NCBI GenBank assembly: GCA_034440635.1
Contig: JAOTON010001607.1
Span: 62,001 to 126,000, forward strand
DNA length: 64,000 nucleotides
Reading direction: 5' to 3'
Origin: Lepas anatifera
Lineage: Eukaryota; Arthropoda; Thecostraca; Lepadidae
Shown here: positions 35,514 through 46,664 of the stretch, piece after piece
Numbering within the stretch: the stretch's first letter is position 1
Layout: each line of letters opens with the position of its first letter
The notes under the pieces: model-generated
The model's input: only the letters and a program-made list of their open reading frames with translations
What the model was told of the DNA's origin: nothing
Database searches by the model: none
Made by a program: the position numbers and the translations under genes

Positions 35514-36856
35514 TTAAACGACTGGGTCGTTTACACGTAACCCAGTCCCGCAAGCTGCCAAAACAGAACCCTCCGGCGAGCCATCACGTTGCAGCCCCTC
35601 GGCTCCATCACGTTGCAGCGCATCAGCTACATCACCAACAGCTACATAAGCTACATCTACTCCGTCTACCAGTTCTGGCATGGTCACATCTAGGGCCCCT
35701 GTCACCTTGTCTGGGAGAGGTCGCTCTACGCACACATCAGTGAAATTGTTCAAGGATGAATCAAACGCACCCTGGGTCTCGGGCCAACGGGACGTTGGCC
35801 CAGACGGCATTACCTTTGACCGCCTGACGTATCTTCTCCGGGAAAATTTGCGCAACCTCGGGCGAAGTGACCTTTTTGTCCACAACAGAAACACTCTACA
35901 ACCCTATGTCGGGTTCCCTGACCGCGTTGGGGCACCGTTTTCTCGGCCTGTGCACCTGAGCTAGTATCACGTCGCTGTTGGCAGTTACGGGCCCAATGAC
36001 CCTCCCCACCACACACAGAGCATGGGAAGCGTGGTCCACGTAACGGGGCAGGCCGACGAGACTGGCTGGAAAGCTGATCCAGTTTGGCCTCTAGGGTAGC
36101 AAACATCGAGCTAAGCGTCTGCATGTCACTTCTGTACTCGGCTCTCTTTACCATACCGAGGTCAGCAGCAGCACCTTCACTGGAATGTCCTTCCTGTGGT
36201 TCTGACAGTCCGCGTACCTCAGGCGGGCGCATCACTTGTTCGAGGCGCCGGGCCCTCGTCACGAGCTGCCGATAGGATTCGCTGTCCTCACCGCTCACCT
36301 GGAGCTGAATCCGTAACGACTCATGCAAACCATTTATGAAGGGCGCACGGCATAGCCTTTCAACCAGCGCATTATGAAAGCCGGGATAGGCTTTCCTCGC
36401 CAGGTTGGTGAGGGCGTCACTAAAGTCCATCAACGACTCGGTGGGCTCTCTCGCACGGCGCATTAGTCGCTGAGCGTAGTCCGTTTCCAATTCCCTGGTA
36501 CCGAATTCCTTCTGCAGTGCGTCCTTCAGCTTCTGCAGGGTGTTCCGCTCCTCAACCGGCAGTCGGCGAAAACAGGCGAACGCGGCGCCGATAAGGCAGG
36601 TAGGCAGTTGCAAAAGCTGAATACGTGGGGGCCACCCATTAGCCTGTGCCACCACCTCAAAGTGATCCCAGAAACTGTCAATATCTCCTGATCCATCAAA
36701 CTTGTCCAATTTTGCTGGAGATGCACACATGCTCTGCCATCCTTGTGCGCTGCTCTCAATGCTCTCCGGAGAGGCATCCTTAGAATCCTCCTTTACTTCA
36801 GGACGAGGCATCTCTAATCTTGAGACGTAGGTTCCCTGGGCTGAAGCTGCTGCCAC
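35514..36856 (-). pseudogene. Second Gypsy gag (copy X) with two CCHC knuckles
   Basis: One open frame from 36856 to 35810. The first ATG-coded Met is in MPRPEVKEDSKD. Capsid region: KLDKFDGSGDIDSFWDHFE, LRRLPVEER-like stretch and DALTNLARKAYPGF. Nucleocapsid: CSVCGGEGHWARNC and CFCCGQKGHFARGC, both CX2CX4HX4C. A second frame overlaps the end and runs to 35514 without a protease motif, so pol is missing. It differs clearly from copy Y, just downstream on the same strand. Confidence 0.87.
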
Positions 36857-36858
36857 CA
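36846..36858 (-). promoter_or_regulatory. Possible primer-binding site
   Basis: TGGTGGCAGCAGC on the minus strand, just after a TTTCAC, lies immediately before gag X. tRNA-primer sites of LTR elements often begin TGG right after the 5' LTR. The LTR itself is not confirmed. Confidence 0.25.
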
Positions 36859-36862
36859 GTGA

Positions 36863-37383
36863 AACGAAGACACAATCTGAGAATGTGTATTATGCTTCAG
36901 CCCAGTCATGCGCTATTCCTGTGGACACACATATCACCGAGATCAGTCCAACCGTCACATCCCTGCTATTTTTAATTTCCTCCAAAATTGGTATATGACG
37001 ACTCACAAGAGCGTAGAATCCACCCATGGAAACCAAAAAACTATTTGAAAATTGGTTTGAGAGAAATAGCCTCCGGCAATTTTTGAACATCATTATGTAG
37101 GCATTGATTAGAATGTCTATAGCTCCTAAAGTTTTCAAGTGATTTCTAAAAATTTTGTAGTTTTAGAATGTAAATTGTACGGGCAATATTTTTATTGTCT
37201 TCAATTTGGAAACAAAAACTTTTACTGACCTCTTGACCTAGTTTTTATCGGTGGCGTTGACCCGTAGTATAGGGAAATTCAAAAATTCTCTTGAAAGCGT
37301 TTTGACATATGGTACTAGTCTTTCATCTCGAATAATGAAAAAAGGGCTTTCAAAATATATATACTACTTTTAGCTTTATATAA
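36863..37383. other. No recognisable gene; LTR not confirmed
   Basis: Position suits the 5' LTR of the gag X element, but no second copy of this sequence is present in the window to prove it. Confidence 0.4.

Positions 37384-37449
<66 letters not shown>
37384..37449. repeat. (TA)n microsatellite
   Basis: About 66 bp of nearly pure TA repeat with one C near the left end. Confidence 0.97.
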
Positions 37450-37760
37450 CACTAGGTGTCACTGTGGAGCTATGCTATCTTAACTCATGTTCTAATTGAC
37501 TTTGAACTTTGAAATAAAAACATTGAAAGAATCAAAATCAAGCAGTCAACCTAGAATTTAAGCGTCTCACCACATGTGCTGGAGTTAGGGGTTACCCTTC
37601 CCTATTTTGAATTCAAATTATTCACATTATTTCCCCTTTTGGAATGAACTTAGATGTTGTAAATGTCGTGTATGGTTGTTTGGATCATTGTAAATCTTTT
37701 GAAAATAAAGGTGACCCGTCACATTGAATCACCAAACTATGAGGTCATTTCCAGAAGCAT
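37450..37760. other. No recognisable gene
   Basis: AT-rich, nothing visible. Confidence 0.5.
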
Positions 37761-38782
37761 TTAGTCCGCGCCCCATCGGGGTTTCGGCGCCACCTTCGCC
37801 CCCACCGGGGGCCATCAATGCCCCTCGCCCCCTAACTCCGAAAATATGGAAGTTAGCGCAAATCTGCAAAGTGCATTAGAAAGCCAATGTGAATTGAGGA
37901 CGTTTTACCTGCATGTTTAATCGCTCAGGTCTATGGTTTGGCCTCCAGAGGTCCTGTTAGGTCACGATAGGCTATTTCCAGTAAAATATGCAATCCTTAA
38001 GAAACCTAGACATAGCTCTCACGCCATTAGAGCTATTGAGAGCTGGCAAAAATCGTTTGATAGAAATATGTCAGGACCTTCTCCGCTATGTTGGACATAA
38101 TGGCCTCCCGCCAGTTGTTTGACCCCCAGAGGGCACCTCGTGACCTGATATAAACTGAGATCACAAAAGGTAAGAAAGTGACTCTGTTGTGTATTATATG
38201 AAAACCAGTGACGATACATACATGATGACGTTTAATTCAGTGCTCTAGCTTAATTAGGTCAAGAGTTACCGTTAAAATACGGGTTTTGCCTCTGCTGACC
38301 TCTGCTGACCTCAGATAGGTCAAAGGGAAAACATCGCCCCTGGAATCCATGAAAGGGTGTCCAAAAACGTGTTTCTGAGCAATCTGAGCATATACAATTA
38401 TTTTGAGACTGTTAGCTCATAAACAGCTTTTCCCATGCTTTTCTATGGAAGAGGTTACCCCGTGAACTGATCTCAGGTCACAAAATCCCAGATATACATT
38501 TTGTAGAATCCGGAAGGGTCATGATGTGTAGAAAGTTTTAAATCGATCGGCTTAGAAATGTAGCTATGTTAGAGCTCAAAATTTAAGGTCAGGTGACCTT
38601 TGTTGACCTCGCCTGGTGACCTGGCCTAGGGTGACCCGGGTTAATAAATTTCAGGGATGATGGAAAAATAATGGGGTAAGAGGTAGAACCCTCAATTGTG
38701 GTGCTGCCCCTTGTTTTTCTGTTATTCCCAAAAAAACCTTAGGGGCCATCAATTTCATTATTCTCGGTGGCGCGAGGGTTGA
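37761..38782 (+). mobile_element. TTAA family D element (D1), decayed
   Basis: Left end TTAG followed by TCCGCGCCCCATCGGGG matches D2's TTAATCCGCGCCCCGGCGG. Right end is GGTGGCGCGAGGGTTGA, matching D2's GGAGCGAGGGTTAA. Both TTAA ends carry a point change. A weak GGGGC/GCCCC stem is at about 37807-37823. The body has many TGACCT and AGGTCA words. About 1.02 kb; no transposase. Confidence 0.7.
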
Positions 38783-39724
38783 GGACGATTTTCGGCTTTT
38801 GAGGCTTTGTGCCGCTTTCCCCCGGATATAGCTTGAATTTAGAACATACTATGACCTAAGTTCGGCTTCTGTAGCTTTTGGTAATCCTTGTAGCATCTTC
38901 AAACGTGTTTAACCCATTAACGCCCAGCGGGTCATTTTTGTCCTCTGACTTTGACAGGCTGCAGAATCGGTACCAGTGAAGTGATCTTCATGTTTATGAT
39001 ATGAATGTGTGTTTCAGAGCGTGGACAAGTTGAAAAAATGCATTTGAAAATTCTAGGCTTTTATGGGACGATTTTGGTGGAACTTATTTTGGCGAGGTTT
39101 TGGTCAGCGTGAGATAGCTCTGCAAATTTTGTTTCTCGCAATAACATATGGAAAGCTGGAAAAGGTTTGCATGATTGACATTAAGCCAAGACCACTAGGA
39201 GTCAGATGGTGAGGAAGCAGTAAGATTTTCTTGAACGGCTTTGCCATGAGACATCGTTAAATATGAAGCGGACAAAAATGACCCGCTGGGCGTTGCGGAC
39301 ATCTGCGGGCCGCTGAAAATGAGGAAAAGGATGTGTTCTGTCCTCCCGTCTGGTGCGTTAGGTGCATAATGCTACCTAGAGGGAAGGGAGGCATTGTGGG
39401 TCCTGCGAATGCAGGGTTGCCAGTTTATATATTTTTCATCAAATCTGAAGATTTTTAGTGCAATGTCGATACGTTTGGAAACTTTGAAGTTCATGAAATG
39501 TTTCCTAACGTTTTCGGAGTCTGTCTTGTTTTGGGAATAATTATCACATATTTGCAACGGAAACATGCAAGATGGTTCCAGTATTTTGTGAAGTCGTTAT
39601 CAAATAAAATTTTCAGGGGTTTTGAACTTATAGAAATTTTATCACTGACTTCACTGTTAATCTAGCAGAGCCTTGTCTTTTCCCCTTGATGGATTGTGTG
39701 TAGTGGATAGAGAGGATAGGGAAC

Positions 39725-39896
39725 AGTAGCGGATTGAGGACTTCATTGGGTGGTGGGGGGGGTTAAGGGTCTCGAGCCTCCCCCGCCATGGCCTCGAAAC
39801 AGCCCTCAGTAATGCATTTACTCTGGTCAGACTGAAATTTTGGTGGGGGGGGGCTTGAGCCTTCCTAGCCCCCTTGTGTTCACTTCTGATTGAAAG
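39725..39896. mobile_element. hAT-type short element fragment
   Basis: CAGTAGCGGATTGAGGACTT and CTCGAGCC words match the 30720-31020 element. It ends near CACTTCTG, a decayed inverted end. No convincing target duplication. Confidence 0.45.
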
Positions 39897-40361
39897 CCAA
39901 TGACAAGCAGACAAAATGAGTTGGAAATTATCACGGCCGCCACGCTGGTTTTTTTGACAAGATGGTACAGTGTCAAACGTCCGGAGCAGTATAAAATGGG
40001 TGAAAGCATGGGAAGTTCTAGAACTTCTGTCTAAAACGCCACAAGCACTATTGCGGCTTGGTTCTAGTCAAGTGAAACTACCATGAGTGAACATGCCGGG
40101 GGTTAGGAGGACGGGTCAAGACCCGCCTGGATTTTTGGTCTCCCACAGACTTTGTCTAGGGCTTGGATCGCAGTGCCAGCGTTAAACCATCCAGAACCCC
40201 TCCTGGATCGAGAAGAAATCTTCAGCCATGGAGACATAAATATATCGAAAGCATAGTTGTTAGCAATGCCACAGCTCAAATGTTTTGCAGGAAAAGAAGC
40301 AAAATAAGTTGTTTTCAGTGCGCAAGATAGTGGAGCGGATCAGGTGCATATCATGATCATA

Positions 40362-40581
40362 CCATCACAAAATATATTAGTCATGAGGATGAGAAAGATT
40401 ATGAGGTGACCAGTGTTACAATGACCAGTGGCGTGCCTGGAAATGTGGAGGTTCACATTGATGCAACTATGGGGCGTGCTACTTGCTCCAAAGAAAAGTT
40501 GGAAGGATGGAAATGGACCCGTTTGGAGATTTGTAGATTAATCAAGCAAATGTACACCGCGTGGGGGAAGGTAACGGATTG
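40362..40581 (+). other. Open segment of about 72 codons, unassigned
   Basis: Reads TITKYISHEDEKDYEVTSVT through RATCSKEKLEGWKWTRLEIC and ends in TGA. It has no ATG start and no family I recognise. It lies between the family E ends, so it may be a remnant of an element's coding part. Confidence 0.25.
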
Positions 40582-41342
40582 AGTTTTCAAAACTTTTCAT
40601 CTTTATGCTGAATATTACGATTACTCGTTGAAAGCTCAGTGAACATCAGTCACAAAGTCTGGGAGGTGGAGGAGGAAGGGGGTAGAGACAAAAGAAAAGC
40701 TGTCCCAAAACCTTTGATATTCAAAAATATTCTTAAAGTACTATGATGTTCACAATTTTAGTCCATCCCCGCAAATCATCAGTCTAAGTTAACCACTATT
40801 GTATACTTTTTGTAAATATGCAGTTAGTGTTGCCTTTAATTAAACCTTAATAGCATAAAATTGTCTAAACATTTTACTATGGCCAATATACAAGAGGAAA
40901 TGAAACACTTCACAAAACTGCAGTAAAAGCGATGCGCATCGGGCCGCTGCGTGCGGTGACTGCACCGCCCGGGAGCCGGCCGCGCAGTGCCAGCCGATGT
41001 CCCAAACGCCCAGCGGGTCATTTTTGTCCGGTGTCATATCTCAGAATCTAAAAGTGGTATCGATTTAAAACTTTCGGAACATCTTATTGGGCATATTATA
41101 AACATAGGAAAACATTTTTTCGCCAATTTGAAAGCTGTAAGTAGGTGCGGGCGTTAATGGGTTAAGCTTGACCTATGGTAATATCTCAATGAATTCTGCC
41201 CAGTGTACACATTATTTTAGCTCTTTTATAATGAAGTTTTAAGACTAAAAAAACATTGGTGATTTTTAATGGTGCATTGCATTGCATGGGACTGGTTCAG
41301 AGTTCAAAAGTACTCCTTAGAGGCGAAAGTAACTAGTTAAGC

Positions 41343-41812
41343 GTCCACATCGTTTAAATGGACTATTCACAAGCCATTCTGAATAATTTACGCCAATTTA
41401 CTGAGTTTCTAATCATCTGTCACTTGTTAAACCCCCTTCAAGGTCAAATTAGTTCAAAGGTCGAAAAAGGGCAAGTCCGTATAGGACGAAAAACGTCTTG
41501 TTCAGCGTCCTTTTCATGCAAATTCACTATTCATAAGAAATATTGAATCATTTACGCCAAGTGCCTGCTTCATCATCTGTTATTGGTTACATCTCATTCA
41601 AGGTCGAATAAAGTCAAATTAAGTAGTTTAGTGTCTATTTCATTCGAATCGACTATTCATAAACCATTCTGCATCATTTACGCCAAGTAAGTTTGCTTCT
41701 TCATCTGTTATTGCTTACCCCTTTCAAGGTCAAATAAGGTCACAGGTCCAAAAAGATCAAGTCCGTATCGGACGCAAGTCAAATAATTCGGTGTTCATCT
41801 CATTTAGAAATA
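41343..41812. repeat. Three tandem units of about 125-180 bp
   Basis: The block ACTATTCA(C/T)AA, then ATTTACGCCAA, CATCTGT, TTCAAGGTC(A/G)AAT and, in two of the three units, AAGTCCGTAT.GGACG, recurs three times in order. Units start near 41343, 41511 and 41634 and are diverged and unequal in length. Confidence 0.7.
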
Positions 41813-42239
41813 CCGATTTGAAACACGCAATTTAATCGCTATTCGACACAGAGTTATCACTGAGGTCACGCAAGGTCAAATCAAGGTCATTGAATGTCAC
41901 AAAGGTCATGAAAGGCTTAACCTAATAAAAGTGAACATCGAAGGCTGGAAGAAAATATTCTGGGCCAGTTCATGAGAAAACGCTGCAAAAGAACGATGAG
42001 AGTCTGGAGCATTCGCGTGAAAACGGGTACATGCGCCCTAATGGCCCCAACATGCCTCCACCCTTGAGGTCATAAATCCGTGACCTTAAAAGGAAGGAAC
42101 ACATTTTTTTGTAAAATATGCGCAATGAGTGCCCCAGGGGCTATACAACATTTTAATACCATAACTTAAGAAGTTCGTTTTCAATTCTTGAAAAACCTGA
42201 TGGGGGTTGCAACAACCCCCCTGTACGTGCAAGGGTTAA
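41813..42239 (+). mobile_element. Right end of a TTAA element (family F)
   Basis: Ends GTACGTGCAAGGGTTAA at 42236-42239 with a hairpin GGGGGTTG-CAA-CAACCCCC at 42202-42220, the same end layout as families A-D. The left end is not identified; the tandem block before it may be internal. Confidence 0.5.
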
Positions 42240-42900
42240 CACACCCTATGGTGTTGACTGGAAAGAAATGAGTTGAAAATTACATGGTCACCTCCCTTAA
42301 ATTCGGACGTTCTGCCGTCACTGGCATTAACCATACTGTGAGTTACGACGGTACAGCTCCATAGGAACACCTAGTGTAATGTTTCGGAAGTAAGAAGTAA
42401 CATATTTAGTGCAAAAGCCATATTTTTATCATTTTGCCTAAAAGAGAATTTCCGTAAAAATGTTATCGCACGAATTTATAAATTTCACCGTACTGCGGGT
42501 CAAGGTTACCGTTCAAAAACTAGGTCACGAGGTCATGAGGTCAATTTTGCAGAAATATAAAAATCGAAGATAGTCAAATTGAAATGTGCTAAATGGTTAA
42601 CAAAAACTTAAAATATCGTTACGATCATTAAAAAAATGGCAGAACTATAGAGTTTCAAAACAATGGCTACATGGTGACCCCCGAAAAATGTGGAAGGTTA
42701 TATCTGTCATGCCAAATTTTCAAATGATTTTTTTGGCGACATGATTAGATTATACACCTTTCAAATCCTCCTTGGCACCAATTTTGGAGAGAAAAAATAG
42801 AAGGGTTTTATTTTACGATATTTTTGGTCGATTTATGGGGAATGACTCTACAGCGAATAAAAAAGAGCGGGCCTCCTGCAAACATACCAATTACAACCAC
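42240..42900. other. No recognisable gene
   Basis: AT-rich with scattered TGACC/AGGTCA words. Nothing else is identified. Confidence 0.45.
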
Positions 42901-42929
42901 AATTTCTCTCCAATACCTGACTGTGGGTA

Positions 42930-43135
42930 CATACGCCCATATTGGTCTCTCAGGGTGCCCTTCACTGGCTCAGGGATCCTGCAATCACGTCAGAAGCCCT
43001 CTGGAAATTCTATTTTCAGTGGGCCCCAAGCCAGCTAAGTGGACCCATCACCAAACCAGGGTGCCAGACGAGCTAAAGGCCCCAAAAAGGTCAGAAGTCC
43101 CCAGATCAGCACAATGTGCCCAGACAAACTAATTG
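42930..43135. repeat. AGCTCAGGGGCCC-like satellite fragment
   Basis: Words such as GGCTCAGGGATCC, CCAGCTAAGTGGACCC and AGCTAAAGGCCCC at 20-30 bp spacing. Same family as 45167-46640. Confidence 0.55.
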
Positions 43136-43417
43136 GATCCATAACAGTTTTTTTATCCATAACAATTAATCCGCGCCCCGGCGGTTAGCCTCCGGACCAA
43201 TTTTGCCATGGTGGGGGTGTTTGAACACCCCCTCGAACTCGGTCCTTATGCAGGATGATGAAAAAACGCGAACGCTGGTGGATAGCTGATACAAATTCAT
43301 GACGGAACTATATCAGTCACTTTTTGGCTCAGATCAATATTGAGGTCATGAAAGGTCAAAGAATGTTGGTTTCAAACGTTGATAGATTTTGAAGTGCTGC
43401 GGCGAGGAGCATGATGA

Positions 43418-43522
43418 TAAGTTGATAAGGTGATAATAAGTTGATAAGGTGGCCTGTCCCCTCGAATCCGGAAATCGAGGGAACAGGCCACCTTATCAAC
43501 TTATCATCACCTTATCAACTTA
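43418..43522. repeat. Near-perfect foldback, 48-bp arms
   Basis: Left arm 43418-43465 and right arm 43475-43522 are inverted copies with two mismatches and no gaps, around a 9-base spacer. Each arm holds two GTTGATAAGGTG-type units and the GGCCTGTCCCCTCGA word. Confidence 0.95.
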
Positions 43523-43706
43523 AAGGTCAAAGAAGTTGGCATTTTGAACAGAGTTTTTGGTCATCTGACAGGGTTGAGATAGAATAATTTTGCAGGCACC
43601 ACTCGCTTCCTCTCGTCACGGCAAAGCGAATGATGTATAATATGACCGTGCTAGGTCAAAACACAAAAATGACCTGACCTCAGGTCGGATCAAGGTCACG
43701 ATTTGA

Positions 43707-44554
43707 CTTAACACGCGCATTGACGGGGGTCTGAGCCACCTTCGCATTGACGGGGGCGGGTACCCGCCCCCTAAGATCTCGAGAACCACGGTAGGTAGCG
43801 AAAAACGGTAAACGGCGTTGGGCTGCCCATCCACTTCTCCATCGAAAACATTTGAACCATTTTTTTGTCAGGTCACATTTAAGGTCACGAGAGGTCAAAA
43901 CATGCCCGTCATAGGGATAACATGTAAAATTCAGTTTTTCGGGGATTACATCTGAACAAGTAAAGATAGAGCAAAACGACTTAAACCATATGAATCCTCT
44001 TAGCAAGCCGAATCGAATGATATATAATTTGACCTTGCTAGGTCAAATCAAGGATTTGACCTGACCTGAGGTCAGGTCAGGGTCAAATTATATAAAATGC
44101 ATATCATTAGAACCGCAAAGCCCAGGCGAGTCTAATGCAGCTAAAATAAATGCTCTATCACCATCCGTTACTGAGTTATTCCGTAAAAACCATTTTTCCC
44201 ATGTATTTCCAATGGAGAGGTCATGCCTCGTACCTGACCTTAGGTCATCGATATCAAAAATACCGGAACATATGTTAGGGAACTCGGTGGGGCCATTATG
44301 TGATATGAGTTTCAATCGGATAAGTTCACCCTGCTCCGACTTATGCTATCTTAAACTTTTTTTGAGGTCGGGTCACTTGACCTGTACTGGTGACCTGACC
44401 TGAGATGACCTAACCTTAAAATTTTCACAGAAGTTGTAAAAAAGATGAGGGAAAAGGTACACCAAGTACGGCGGCGCTCCGCGCCGCCGTTTTTCTACTG
44501 TCTCCGAAAAACCCGAGGGGGCGGGTACCCGCCCCCCGTCAATGCGCGTGTTAA
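43707..44554 (+). mobile_element. TTAA family A element (A3) nested in D2
   Basis: TTAA at 43707-43710 and 44551-44554, ends CACGCGCATTGACGGGGG and complement. Left hairpin GGGGGCGGGTACCCGCCCCC at 43752-43771; right hairpin at about 44517-44536. GGCGGCGCTCCGCGCCGCCG stem at about 44470-44490. I count about 16 AGGTCA/TGACCT hexamers in 848 bp. Best-preserved family A copy. Confidence 0.92.
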
Positions 44555-45166
44555 CATAGTCAATATGCGTATCATTTGACTCGCAATAGCAATCCAAACG
44601 CAATGATATAGAAATAAAGACTGTATCATCATTCTATCCAAAGTTATTTACCTAAGTCTGACAACTGCTTAAGTAGCTCCAGATGACTTCTCCGAGGTCA
44701 CATGTCAAAAATTGCAAAATTAACCTGGAAAGCGGCCAGGATACTTCGATTTGGAGATAATGAAGGTATTATCAGCTTTATCTACACAAATACAACCCAC
44801 TTTCTGTTTTTCCAATGTATTTCTAATGAAGAGGTCATGGTCCGTACTTGACCTTAGGTCATCGATATGAAAAATTCCGGAACATGTTTTGTAGAACTCG
44901 GTGGTTTCATTATGTATTATAAGTTTCAATCCGATAAACTCACCCATTTCTTACTTATGCCACCTTAAACATTTTTTGAGGTGAGGTAACTTGACCTGCA
45001 CTGGTAACCTGACCTGAGATGACCCAAACTTAAATTGTTGATAAAGTTGCGGAATTAGTCAAGGATAAGGTGTGCTAGGTACGGAGGCGCTTCACGCCGC
45101 CTTTTTCGTGCCGCCGGAAAAACCTGAGGGATGGTGTTCAAACACCTCCACCGGAGCGAGGGTTAA

Positions 45167-46640
45167 ATGGGCCCAATGCCACATCAATGGACACCAATCC
45201 ATCTAGGGGCCCTAGTACTAGGTCAGGAACCTCTAATATAATTCCTCTCGGGGCCGTAGACTAGTTCAAGACTTCCTTTAACATTCTACGTTAGGGGCCC
45301 TTTTAGCTCAGGGGCCCAAAATCAGCTTGAGCCCCAATATCACTCCTGGAAGCTCCTGTGCAATACCCTCCCAAGGACCCAGAACAGCCCAGAGGCCTTT
45401 TGCAAAACTCTCTCTCAGGAGGCCCATGTCAATTCAGGAGGCCCGGGCCAACACAGGGGTCCCAAGATCAGCGCGGAGGCTTAACCATCTAAACAAGTCC
45501 TAAATAAGCTCAGGGGTCCAAGTTTCAACTCAGGAGGCGCAGATACGTTGAAGGGGCCCAAAAGCAGCTCAGGAGGCCAATACAAACTAAGACGGCTAGA
45601 CCAGCGGGGTGCGTCGATGAGCTCACGGAGCCCCAGATAAGCACAAGGGGGCGGCAAACAAGCCAAAGGGGCCCATGCGTTAAAGAGACTCGATACCAGC
45701 CCAGGGGAAATTGTTAGCTCAAGGGTCACTGATCCAGCTAAGGGGAGGAGTCAAAAACCTCTTATGTAGCTCTTCTCAGGGGCCCTTACCGGCTAAGATG
45801 ACCCCAAACCAGCTTGCGCCCCAAAATAAAGCCAGTAAGTTCCTTTGTAATACCCCCTCAAGAGTCCCAGATCGGCCCAGGGACCCCTTGGAAAACTCCC
45901 TCTCAGGAGGCCCAAACCAAACTCAGGGGGTCTAAGGTCAGTTAAGAGGTTCCAGGCCAGATAAGGGGCCCCTGACTGCTCAAAAAGCGCTAGTGTCAGC
46001 TCCGGGGTTTCAAGATCAGCGAGGGGACTCTGACCATCTAAAAGGGCCTCAGATCAGCTCAGGTGCCCAGGCTTGCTTTGAGGGCTCTAAATTGGCTCAG
46101 CAGGCCCAGAAAAACCCAGGGGGCCAGATCGGTTGGGCCCCTGACAACTTCAAGGGACCCAGACTAACACAGTAGGGCCCGGACAAGCTAAAAGGCCCTA
46201 TACCACTTAAAAGTACCCAATACCAGCGATCAGAGGCCCTAACCAGCTCAAAGGACACCAATCCAGCAAGGGTCTTAAGACCAAGCCAGGGACCTCCTAA
46301 ATAAATCCTCTCAGGAACCCTATACCAGATCATGACCCCTGAGCCAGCTCAGGGTCTAAGGCCGAGCCAGTAAGCTCATTTGCAATATCCTCTCACGGCC
46401 TCAGAACAGCCCAAGGACTACCTGCAAAACTCCCTCTTCGGCGGCTCAAAACCAACTCAGGTATCCCAAGGCCAGCTGATATCAGATAACGGGTTTCGAC
46501 AAGCGCAGGGCACTCCAGTGTCAACACATGGGTTTCAAGATCAATGTGGGGGCCTGGTTATCTAAAGGAGTCCCAGATCAGCTGAGGGGACTCAATATCA
46601 CGTCAGATGACCCACCAACAACTCAGGGGGCCCAGGCCTG
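45167..46640. repeat. AGCTCAGGGGCCC satellite array
   Basis: About 1.47 kb of diverged units of roughly 20-35 bp with a core CAGCTCAGGGGCCC, variants such as CAGCTCAGGAGGCCC, and a longer block (CTCTCAGGAGGCCCA) that recurs near 45410, 45900 and 46435. No coding potential; short open frames are shadows. Confidence 0.85.
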
Positions 46641-46664
46641 TTCAGGGACCTCCTCGCCCTTCTT

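Larger units (their letters stand above)
38909..41165. mobile_element. piggyBac-like TTAA structure (family E), composite
   Basis: Left end TTAACCCATTAACGCCCAGC then GGGTCATTTTTGTCC; right end GCGGGCGTTAATGGGTTAA at 41147-41165. Inverted copies of the inner end also occur at about 39270-39307 (GGACAAAAATGACCCGCTGG) and 40991-41029. So the structure is either one 2.26-kb element or two small ones (38909-39296 and 40999-41165) separated by other DNA. CCC-starting ends at TTAA fit piggyBac; no transposase is recognised. Confidence 0.6.
43166..45166 (+). mobile_element. TTAA family D element (D2), split by A3
   Basis: TTAA at 43166-43169 and 45163-45166. The left end TCCGCGCCCCGGCGG carries a hairpin at 43213-43232 (GGGGGTGTT/AACACCCCC). 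The right end holds the matching stem GGTGTT-CA-AACACC at 45133-45146. A GGAGGCGCTTCACGCCGCC stem lies near 45085. Family A element A3 sits at 43707-44554; without it D2 is about 1.15 kb. A 105-bp foldback also lies in it at 43418-43522. Confidence 0.8.
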
